Of a DNA stretch of 5,307 bases, positions 1 to 5,307 are shown one piece after another (within the stretch, counting starts at the first letter, position 1; each line of letters starts with the position of its first letter). The stretch spans positions 1 to 5,307 of the forward strand of contig CALAPG010000142.1 in assembly GCA_937889485.1 (NCBI GenBank). Direction: 5' to 3'. The notes below the pieces were generated by a model. The model was not told the origin of the DNA, made no database searches, and saw nothing but the letters and a program-made list of their open reading frames with translations. The DNA is from an uncultured Moraxella sp. (GTDB lineage: Bacteria > Pseudomonadota > Gammaproteobacteria > Pseudomonadales > Moraxellaceae). The position numbers and the translations under genes were made by a program.

Positions 1-872
1 GTTTTATCATCACCCGTTAAACGGTAGGTGGCAGGGTTACTGATAGCTTGATAAATAATGTCACTGCCCGTTTCTTGCGAATCGCTGTGACAAACATTAA
101 ATAGCAAATTGGCAAAAAATGGTCGATATACCTGTGGCGGCAAACTTGCACCTTTGAGCACCAAATCTGCACAGCCATCAGACATCAAGGCAATTAAATC
201 GGTGTTATGGGTGTCTTGCCACGAAATGCGTAAAAAGTCTTGCCAATTATCTTGGGTAATAAAGTGGGTTTCATTAACATATTCTTGCTTGCTGTCGTCC
301 CCCAATAGTTGCACCTCAGCAAAATAATCAATCTGCTGACCAACCCGCACAAATTGACTGCTGAGCACGGGACTATCACCAATTTGTATCACCAAGGCTT
401 GCTGCTTGTACGCGCCTTCTTGCATCAGTAAAACCGCGGTCAACGTGGTGTGATAATCCCTTAAAGATGCCCCTAATGCCAAGGCTGGCTCATCACTTAA
501 CTGGCTTAATAGCTGTTCACGGATGCAGGTTAATTGATCCACGATGAGGGCAAAAACATTTTCTTGGTTTGGCGGGCTAGATAATAAGCGTTGCCCTAGC
601 CTCACCAATGCCTCGCCCACCGCTTGGCTAAACCACTGTGCCCCTTGCTCACTCAACTTGGCAGAGCCTGCCCCATCTGCCACCACCGCGGCACTAAAGC
701 CCACCGCTTGCTGATAAAAAAAACGGTCTTGATTGGGCAACCCCGTGTCAAGATGCGACTTACCAATACTAGAGGCAGCCACCGCTAGCCAGTCGCTGTT
801 GGCTGGCGGGGTTTTTTTTGGCGTGCCCAGTGGTGGTTGGGCGGGATCAAGTGGGTTTTGGGTATGGCGCAT
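1..872 (-). CDS. PP2C-family Ser/Thr protein phosphatase (YegK/TerY-P triad type), C-terminus cut by window edge
   Basis: Open minus-strand frame of 290 full codons running off the left edge. It reads as a soluble, metal-dependent PP2C phosphatase with no signal peptide or membrane segment. Residues 1-26 are a Pro-rich leader. The catalytic domain then shows G37-x-S39-H40 and N47-Q48-D49 (first metal Asp), V-A-D66-G67-A-G-S (second), I-G-D166-S-P, S-D232-G (third), and finally G-D-D289-K followed by AC-, which must encode Thr: this is the closing D-D-x-T motif. The domain is therefore complete and probably only a few residues are missing. The start is fixed by an in-frame TAA two codons upstream (876-878). 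It lies 120 bp after the TerY-like vWA gene on the same strand. That pairing matches the TerY-P triad (vWA, PP2C, Hanks kinase; E. coli yegL/yegK/yegI), where the phosphatase is thought to oppose the partner kinase. The family call is firm; the substrate is inferred. Confidence 0.9.
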   Translation of the reverse strand, partial: MRHTQNPLDPAQPPLGTPKKTPPANSDWLAVAASSIGKSHLDTGLPNQDRFFYQQAVGFSAAVVADGAGSAKLSEQGAQWFSQAVGEALVRLGQRLLSSPPNQENVFALIVDQLTCIREQLLSQLSDEPALALGASLRDYHTTLTAVLLMQEGAYKQQALVIQIGDSPVLSSQFVRVGQQIDYFAEVQLLGDDSKQEYVNETHFITQDNWQDFLRISWQDTHNTDLIALMSDGCADLVLKGASLPPQVYRPFFANLLFNVCHSDSQETGSDIIYQAISNPATYRLTGDDK

Positions 873-875
873 GTG

Positions 876-909
876 TTATTTTCTTACCTTTTTTATTTTT
901 TTACCTTTG
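876..909 (-). repeat. 17-bp tandem duplication carrying the phosphatase gene's ribosome-binding region
   Basis: Two adjacent 17-bp units (876-892 and 893-909) differ at two positions. Read on the minus strand, each contains AAAGGTAA followed by an A/T-rich tail. The copy nearer the start puts AAGG 14 bases before the ATG at 870-872, or the weaker TAAG-A match closer in. The Shine-Dalgarno is therefore poor and present in two potential copies. It could be a replication-slippage product or a way of setting translation level. Confidence 0.6.
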
Positions 910-992
910 ACACTAAATGATCTAAATTATCTAAGCCCGTTTTAATGACTCATAGGCGAGTATTAAATAAATGTGTTTGCCGCACTAACCGC

Positions 993-1718
993 TTAGCTAC
1001 GAATCGTTGCCCAAGGCGAGATACTGCCTAGCTGCACGGTATCACCAGGGGCAGATTGCGACACGGTTTTAAGGCTTGCTGACAACCACACAAAAAATTC
1101 AATAAACTTAACCGAGCTTAAATGCACAGGCGGCGTCAACACCGAGAGCTGCTGCAAGATATTCACCTCTTGCACCCCTGCATCAATGGCTATGGGATAA
1201 ATCACGCATTGCCCGTTTTGCTCCGCTTGTTGGCATTGCTGCACCGCCGCTTGCCAAATATCTTGGCTATCCGTGGGTAGTCCGTCTGTCAATGCCATCA
1301 CCCATGGGCGAGTATAGTTAATACCATTGTCGCGTAGATTGATACGTTCTTGCTCAATGAGGTTGAGCGCTAGTAACATCCCTTGACCAAGCGGCGTCAT
1401 GCCATTTTCTCGAAATTGAATGGGGAAAAAATCAATGGCGTCTGTCCAATCCATCATCAGCTCTGCAGTATCATTGACCCCACCCACAATCACAATTGCA
1501 AGACGGACACGGTTACGGGCAGTTTCATCTTTCATCAAGTCGTGATAAAAAGCTTCAATGCCTTCGTTTAGCATATCGATGCGGCGCTTACCATTGCCCG
1601 CGGCAATTGCCATAGAGCCTGACAAGTCTAAGACCAACACGCATAGGGTGCGCTGAGCGACATTGTTACCATAATCAATGTCACGAAAGGCAGGGGTAGC
1701 ATTGGCTTGGGAATACAT
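993..1718 (-). CDS. TerY/YegL-type von Willebrand factor A (vWA) domain protein
   Basis: 241-residue cytoplasmic protein that is almost entirely one vWA domain. The metal-ion-dependent adhesion site is intact: D31-x-S33-x-S35 at the end of the first hydrophobic strand, T108 in G-M-T-P-L-G, and D145 in L-T-D-G-L-P-T-D. The C-terminal stretch F-F-V-W-L-S-A-S-L-K-T-V-S-Q-S (about 208-222) is characteristic of the TerY/YegL group and separates it from other vWA proteins. There is no signal peptide or transmembrane helix. The ATG at 1716-1718 has AGGA (1729-1732) ten bases upstream. Such proteins are thought to bind partners through Mg2+ and to act with a PP2C phosphatase and a Hanks-type kinase; the phosphatase is the next gene downstream. 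The gene lies after the tyrB terminator, so it probably starts its own transcription unit. The ligand is unknown; tellurite resistance should not be assumed, since no TerA-F genes are visible. Confidence 0.88.
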   Translation of the reverse strand: MYSQANATPAFRDIDYGNNVAQRTLCVLVLDLSGSMAIAAGNGKRRIDMLNEGIEAFYHDLMKDETARNRVRLAIVIVGGVNDTAELMMDWTDAIDFFPIQFRENGMTPLGQGMLLALNLIEQERINLRDNGINYTRPWVMALTDGLPTDSQDIWQAAVQQCQQAEQNGQCVIYPIAIDAGVQEVNILQQLSVLTPPVHLSSVKFIEFFVWLSASLKTVSQSAPGDTVQLGSISPWATIRS

Positions 1719-1747
1719 AAAAAAGATATCCTAATGTTATTAAAATT

Positions 1748-1788
1748 ATTGTAGTGGTTATCTCAGCAAAAGCCGAGACCAATTGCAA
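1748..1788 (-). promoter_or_regulatory. Candidate promoter(s) of the vWA-phosphatase unit
   Basis: Two weak possibilities on the minus strand. TTGCAA (1783-1788) is followed after 17 bases by TGAGAT (1760-1765), a 3/6 match to a -10 box. Alternatively TACAAT (1748-1753) is a 5/6 match to a -10 box but has no good -35. Position (30-70 bases before the ATG, after a terminator) supports a promoter here; the exact boxes are uncertain. Confidence 0.35.
1761..1778. repeat. Inverted repeat upstream of the vWA gene (possible operator or 5'-leader hairpin)
   Basis: Arms 1761-1767 and 1772-1778 (TCTCAGC / GCCGAGA on the plus strand) flank an AAAA loop. On the minus-strand transcript all seven pairs form, one of them as G-U. 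No T-tract follows in either direction, so it is not an intrinsic terminator. It overlaps the putative TGAGAT -10 box and its spacer, as a repressor site would; alternatively it is a hairpin in the mRNA leader. Confidence 0.45.
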
Positions 1789-1884
1789 GGATTTTTATGG
1801 GTTTTTGGTGAAAACTACCCCACAATATCACACGATGTTTGCCAGCTTTGCCAATCTTGTCACATGCTGCAAGTGCGGCATATA

Positions 1885-1919
1885 AAAAAACTCTTAAAGA
1901 TAGACTTTAAGAGTTTTTT
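1885..1919 (-). terminator. Intrinsic terminator of tyrB, probably bidirectional
   Basis: A perfect stem with arms CTCTTAAAG (1891-1899) and CTTTAAGAG (1905-1913) encloses a five-base loop. It is flanked by A6 and T6, which extend the pairing and supply a U-tract in either direction. It starts 16 bases after the tyrB stop codon and separates tyrB from the vWA-phosphatase unit. The stem is AT-rich, so efficiency may be moderate. Confidence 0.88.
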
Positions 1920-1935
1920 ATGAGCTTCGCGTTGA

Positions 1936-3132
1936 TTAGCGCTGTAGTACATCTGCCATGGCATTGGCGACATAATCAATATTGTTTGAGTTTAGACCTG
2001 CCACCGAGATGCGACCATTTGACACCATATAAATGCCGTAGTCTTCAATAATGCTTGCCACTTGCGCTGCATTAAGCCCTGTGTAGCTAAACATACCATT
2101 TTGCTTGGTGATATACTCAAAACTACGACCAGGAATTTTGCGCTCTAAGCCATCACGTAATTTTTGGCGCATGGCTTTGATACGGTCACGCATGACGTAC
2201 ACTTCTTGCACCCACTCTTCAAATAACGCATCATCATTCATCACAATATCAACGATATGACCACCATGCGAGGGCGGGCTTGAATAAATGCGGCGAACCG
2301 TAAATTTGAGCTGGCCTTGTACTAGCTCAGCCATCGCTTCATCCTGACATACCACTGATAGCCCACCAACACGCTCACCATACAATGACAAGTTTTTGGA
2401 GAAAGAATTACTAACAAAGAAATTTAACCCCATATCAACCGCTTTACGGATGGCATAGGCATCGCTATCCATGTCTTCACCAAAACCTTGATAGGCAATA
2501 TCCATAAAGGCAATGAGTTTTTTGTCTTGAATCACAGTTAGCACGCTATCCCACTGCGCCTTTGTCAAATCAATACCTGTGGGATTGTGACAACATGGGT
2601 GTAACAATACCACATCGTTTTCTAGTAAGGTATTTAAAAATGCAATCATCTCATCAAACTTGATGCCGTTGGTGGCGGCGTCATAGTACGGGTATTTGCC
2701 TACCGTAAACCCTGAGCCTTCAAAGATACCAATGTGATTGCCCCAAGTTGGGTCAGAAACATAGCATTTTGCCTGTGGAAACCACGCGTGAATAAAATCC
2801 GCGCCCACTTTAAGCGCACCTGAGCCCCCAATGGTGGCGGTGGTTGCTACACGTTTTTCTTGCAAAACTTGGGCATTTTGACCAAATAACAGATTTTGGC
2901 AGGCAGCACGGTAACCTGGTAGACCATCCATCGGTAAATAAGGACGCGGTTTTGGTGGGTTGGCAATCTGGGCTTCAGCTTTTTGTACACAGTTTAAAAC
3001 GGGTAACTTGCCATTGTCATCATAATATACCCCAACCCCTAAGTTAACCTTATTGGCACGCGTGTCTTTGCTGTGCTTGTCCATCAGACCCAAAATTGGA
3101 TCACCGGCATAATGTTCTACATGAGAAAACAT
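1936..3132 (-). CDS. tyrB: Aromatic amino acid aminotransferase (TyrB; class I PLP enzyme)
   Basis: 398 residues, full length for the family. It is a cytoplasmic PLP-dependent transaminase that transfers the amino group between aromatic amino acids or aspartate and 2-oxoglutarate, the last step of Tyr and Phe synthesis. Active-site residues in order: W130 in S-D-P-T-W, N183 in H-N-P-T-G, D211 and Y214 in D-I-A-Y-Q-G-F-G, the PLP lysine K246 in S-N-S-F-S-K, phosphate-binding R254, and the substrate arginines R280 and R374 (N-G-R-I-S-V-A-G). TyrB is favoured over AspC because Y-L-P-M-D-G-L, G-G-S-G-A-L-K-V-G-A-D-F, S-N-S-F-S-K with L-Y-G-E-R-V-G-G-L-S-V, and R-x-Y-S-S-P-P follow the E. coli TyrB pattern as recalled. 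The ATG is preceded by AGGAG (3139-3143) at six bases. It follows rluD by 132 bp and ends at a strong terminator. Activity on aspartate is also likely. Confidence 0.93.
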   Translation of the reverse strand: MFSHVEHYAGDPILGLMDKHSKDTRANKVNLGVGVYYDDNGKLPVLNCVQKAEAQIANPPKPRPYLPMDGLPGYRAACQNLLFGQNAQVLQEKRVATTATIGGSGALKVGADFIHAWFPQAKCYVSDPTWGNHIGIFEGSGFTVGKYPYYDAATNGIKFDEMIAFLNTLLENDVVLLHPCCHNPTGIDLTKAQWDSVLTVIQDKKLIAFMDIAYQGFGEDMDSDAYAIRKAVDMGLNFFVSNSFSKNLSLYGERVGGLSVVCQDEAMAELVQGQLKFTVRRIYSSPPSHGGHIVDIVMNDDALFEEWVQEVYVMRDRIKAMRQKLRDGLERKIPGRSFEYITKQNGMFSYTGLNAAQVASIIEDYGIYMVSNGRISVAGLNSNNIDYVANAMADVLQR

Positions 3133-3156
3133 AATTTGCTCCTGTTATTTGGTGGC

Positions 3157-3184
3157 ATTTTAAAACCCTAAAATCAATTGTAAA
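3157..3184 (-). promoter_or_regulatory. Candidate sigma-70 promoter of tyrB
   Basis: Minus-strand TTTACA (3179-3184, 5/6 of the -35 consensus) and TAAAAT (3157-3162, 5/6 of the -10 consensus) are separated by 16 bases. Transcription would begin near 3150, giving a short leader of about 18 bases that just contains the AGGAG ribosome site. This suggests tyrB is transcribed on its own, although read-through from rluD is possible, as no hairpin terminator was found after rluD. Confidence 0.55.
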
Positions 3185-3264
3185 GGATAAACCTTGTGGC
3201 TTAATAAAACAACCATCCTATACTTTTTTTTAGCACTATTTTTTGGCACCTTTTTCCACTTTGT

Positions 3265-4380
3265 TTATGCTTGAAGCGTGGCAAGCAATTGTGTCATATC
3301 CTCGGGCAGCGCGGCAGTGACTTGTACAGGCAGCCCTGTTTTTGGATGAACAAAGCCCAGCTCATATGCATGCAGTGCTTGGCGCGGAAAATTTTTAAAT
3401 GCCTCAGATTGCGCTGGCGGTAACTGATGAATCAACGTCGCGTTTTTACGGGCGGATCCATATACCGTATCCCCCACCAAAGGAAAGCCAAGATGCGATA
3501 AATGCACGCGAATTTGGTGAGTGCGTCCTGTTTCAAGCCGCACTTTCACCAAACTAAAATACTCAGTGATTGCGTTCACCTGTATCAGATGGGTGACAGC
3601 AGACTTGCCACCTTGTACCACTGCCATCTTGGTGCGCTGCGTGGCGTGGCGGGCAATCGGTGCATCAATGGTGGTATGGCGGGCAAGATCATAAGCGCGC
3701 CCTATCACCAAAGCTTGGTATAGGCGATACACTGATTTATTTTTAAGTTGGTTGATCAAATGCAGTTGACTCTGCGAGTCCTTGGCAACCACCATCAGCC
3801 CTGAAGTATCTTTATCAATGCGGTGCACAAGCCCCGCACGGGGCAATAGACGGCTGTTAGGATAATGATACAACAGCGCATTGACCAGTGTACCCTGCCA
3901 ATTCCCCGCACCTGGGTGCACCACCAAACCCACAGGCTTATTCACCACCAAGACCGCATCATCTTCATAAACAATGTCAAGCGCAATATTTTCTGCCACA
4001 TCGGGCTGCTGAGACACTCGCTTAGCGTGTAACTGCAGCGTATCGGCTACTTTTAACCGATATTTTGGCTTTTGTACGCAGCCATTAACACTAAGCTCCC
4101 CCGACTCTAACCAATGTTTGATCTGCTCACGAGAATAGTCGGCAAATACCTCAGCTGCCACTTTATCAATGCGCTGCCCTGCTAACTGCTCTGTAACAAC
4201 ATATGTCTTACAAATGAGGCTTTCTGTATCTGTAGATGGCAGGGCGTCTTCCTCATCAGGGTCATTAGTCAGAGGCTCATGTGCTAGTACATCAGCGCAA
4301 GGTATCAAATCACTCTCGCTAGCAGCCCCAAGCGCTGCCGCGGAAAGTGACTGGTGATTAAATGGACTCAAAAATGGCAT
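3265..4380 (-). CDS. rluD: 23S rRNA pseudouridine(1911/1915/1917) synthase RluD
   Basis: 371 residues from the chosen ATG. RluD converts three uridines of 23S rRNA helix 69 to pseudouridine and supports 50S maturation. An S4 RNA-binding domain (about 64-115, with G-Q-R-I-D and Y-S-R-E-Q-I-K-H-W-L) precedes the RluA-type catalytic domain (about 135-360). The catalytic aspartate is D189 in H-R-I-D-K-D-T-S-G-L-M-V-V-A-K; R-L-E-T-G-R-T-H-Q-I-R-V-H-L (281-294) and the V-H-P-G-A-G-N motif (154-160) are also conserved. The K-D-T-S-G form and overall pattern follow RluD rather than RluC or RluA. An acidic, Ser/Ala-rich N-terminal extension of about 55 residues precedes the S4 domain. An in-frame TTG at 4420-4422 would add 14 residues but lacks a ribosome site, so the ATG at 4378-4380 is preferred. 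It diverges from bamD, as in E. coli. Confidence 0.93.
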   Translation of the reverse strand: MPFLSPFNHQSLSAAALGAASESDLIPCADVLAHEPLTNDPDEEDALPSTDTESLICKTYVVTEQLAGQRIDKVAAEVFADYSREQIKHWLESGELSVNGCVQKPKYRLKVADTLQLHAKRVSQQPDVAENIALDIVYEDDAVLVVNKPVGLVVHPGAGNWQGTLVNALLYHYPNSRLLPRAGLVHRIDKDTSGLMVVAKDSQSQLHLINQLKNKSVYRLYQALVIGRAYDLARHTTIDAPIARHATQRTKMAVVQGGKSAVTHLIQVNAITEYFSLVKVRLETGRTHQIRVHLSHLGFPLVGDTVYGSARKNATLIHQLPPAQSEAFKNFPRQALHAYELGFVHPKTGLPVQVTAALPEDMTQLLATLQA

Positions 4381-4559
4381 AAAACCTCTTCTCCAAAAGC
4401 CGCCTAAAAAAAATGGTAACAAAAATAAATCAAATTAATAAGGTCACAAAGTATAACGTTTCATGATAGACTTAGCGAAATTTTTCACATAATTTTTTTG
4501 CCATATCGCCATAGTATTCATGGTTTTGGCGTGCTGTTGCAATAAATTTAGAGGTTAGT
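4381..4559. promoter_or_regulatory. Divergent rluD/bamD intergenic region with promoter candidates
   Basis: AT-rich 179-bp spacer that must hold start signals for both genes. For rluD, minus-strand TATACT (4450-4455) is a 5/6 match to a -10 box, about 70 bases before the ATG, without a convincing -35. For bamD, only a weak TAGTAT (4513-4518) was seen. The bamD ribosome site AGAGG (4550-4554) sits five bases before its ATG. No hairpin or operator stands out. Confidence 0.4.
4385..4394 (-). promoter_or_regulatory. Ribosome-binding site that decides the rluD start
   Basis: Minus-strand GGAGAAGAGG lies 4 bases before the ATG at 4378-4380, with its GGAG part 10 bases away. It lies downstream of the alternative TTG (4420-4422), which has only an AT-rich stretch before it. 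This supports the shorter 371-residue protein. Confidence 0.6.
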
Positions 4560-5307
4560 ATGCGTCATATTTCAAAAGTTGCGGGTCTTGCCATGCTTAC
4601 AATGGCCTTAACCAGCTTGTCAGGCTGTCAAACGCTGAAAAACTCAAAAGCATTGGGCGGCAAAGATGAAGTCATCGCCACCAAAGCGGAAAAAAGTGAA
4701 ACAGGCTATTATCAAGCCGCTACTGACAACCTCAATAAAGGCAATTTGGCAAAAGCCATTAGCCAATTAACCGACTTGCGTACTTTTTACCCTGTGGGTG
4801 ACTATAGCGAACAAGCTCTGCTAGATTTAATGTACGCTCAATATCAACATGGCGATTATATTGACGCTGTAGCCAGCGCCGAGCGCTTTATCCAAACTTA
4901 CCCAACCAACCCCCAAGTGGATTATGCCTACTATGTGCGTGGTGTAGCAAATATGCAAACTGCCTCAACAGGTTTAATGAAATACACCAAACTCAACCCC
5001 GCCCACCGTGACATGGGCTACTCAAGAATTGCCTTTAATAACTTTCAACAGCTCATTAGCCGCTACCCCAACAGCGCCTATGCACCTGATGCTGCCCTGC
5101 GCATGCGCTATATCTATAACCAATTGGCAGAAAATGAAATGCAAGCCGCCAGATGGTATGTCAAACGCAAAGCCTACGTAGCCGCCGCTAACCGCGCCAA
5201 ATGGGTGTTTCAGTATTACCCACAAAGCGAGGCGATTCCAGAGTCTATTGCAACCATCGCCTATAGCTATGACAAACTGGGAATGACCGATACCGCCAAT
5301 CAATATA
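4560..5307 (+). CDS. bamD: Outer membrane protein assembly factor BamD (lipoprotein), 3' end cut by window edge
   Basis: 249 complete codons are visible and the stop lies beyond the right edge. BamD is the essential lipoprotein of the BAM complex that inserts beta-barrel proteins into the outer membrane. The N-terminus is a lipoprotein signal (K6, hydrophobic core to residue 19) ending in the lipobox L20-S21-G22-C23; Gln at +2 fits outer-membrane sorting. After a Lys-rich linker the protein is helical with TPR repeats: about 49-80 (G-Y-Y-Q-A-A ... Y-P-V-G-D-Y-S), 85-116 (ending R-F-I-Q-T-Y-P-T-N-P), 121-170 (D-Y-A-Y-Y-V-R-G-V-A-N and N-F-Q-Q-L-I-S-R-Y-P-N-S), 175-220 and a partial fifth. These match E. 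coli BamD/ComL segment by segment (Q-L ... Y-P-x-G-x-Y-S; D-Y-x-x-Y-x-R-G; Y-P-N-S-x-Y). The start has AGAGG at five bases. It already exceeds the 245-residue E. coli protein, so a somewhat longer C-terminus is likely. Confidence 0.93.
   Translation, partial: MRHISKVAGLAMLTMALTSLSGCQTLKNSKALGGKDEVIATKAEKSETGYYQAATDNLNKGNLAKAISQLTDLRTFYPVGDYSEQALLDLMYAQYQHGDYIDAVASAERFIQTYPTNPQVDYAYYVRGVANMQTASTGLMKYTKLNPAHRDMGYSRIAFNNFQQLISRYPNSAYAPDAALRMRYIYNQLAENEMQAARWYVKRKAYVAAANRAKWVFQYYPQSEAIPESIATIAYSYDKLGMTDTANQY

Noticed and set aside
733..945. Plus-strand 70-codon open frame over the start of the phosphatase gene
   Set aside because: It is antisense to a well-supported gene, has no recognisable domain, and its hydrophobic end comes from AT-rich spacer.
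993..1718. Tellurite-resistance operon
   Set aside because: Only the vWA (TerY-like) gene is present; no TerA-F or TerZ gene is visible, and TerY-like proteins also occur in other signalling sets.
1766..1890. Open stretch on the minus strand between tyrB and the vWA gene that could encode a short peptide
   Set aside because: It has no ribosome site, its ATG-started frame is only 17 codons, and the longer open frame has no start and ends inside the vWA promoter region.
3205..3264. Possible terminator after rluD (GGTGCC-like palindrome and T-runs)
   Set aside because: No stem of useful length precedes a T-tract in the minus direction.
4381..4422. TTG start at 4420-4422 extending RluD by 14 residues
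   Set aside because: There is no ribosome-binding site before the TTG, while the ATG at 4378-4380 has GGAGAAGAGG just upstream.
5022..5303. Minus-strand 93-codon open frame inside bamD
   Set aside because: It is a shadow of the strongly supported bamD reading frame and shows no family motif.

Overview
The window reads as a chromosomal segment of a gammaproteobacterium, most likely of the Moraxellaceae (Moraxella/Psychrobacter side). The reasons are moderate GC with AT-rich spacers, the divergent rluD/bamD pair typical of gammaproteobacteria, and the character of the TyrB, RluD and BamD proteins. The genus is an inference; no search was possible.

Layout from right to left. At the right edge, bamD (outer-membrane assembly lipoprotein, plus strand) is cut off by the window end. 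A 179-bp AT-rich spacer separates it from rluD (23S rRNA pseudouridine synthase, minus strand). Next on the minus strand comes tyrB (aromatic amino acid aminotransferase), with its own promoter-like hexamers and a strong A-tract/T-tract hairpin terminator after its stop codon. These three are housekeeping genes.

Past the terminator, still on the minus strand, lies a two-gene module that forms the accessory part of the window: a TerY/YegL-type von Willebrand A protein with an intact MIDAS, then a PP2C-type Ser/Thr phosphatase with all its metal-binding aspartates, whose last residues run off the left edge. This pair is two thirds of the known TerY-P triad (vWA + PP2C + Hanks-type kinase, compare E. 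coli yegL-yegK-yegI). The kinase would be expected just beyond position 1. The pair probably forms a phospho-signalling switch with a metal-dependent protein-binding partner; its substrate is unknown.

The small-scale structure worth attention is an inverted repeat over the putative TerY promoter, a 17-bp tandem duplication that carries the ribosome-binding region of the phosphatase gene, and two 8-base homopolymers early in the phosphatase gene. No RNA genes, CRISPR arrays, insertion sequences or prophage parts were seen. No spacer exceeds 300 bases.
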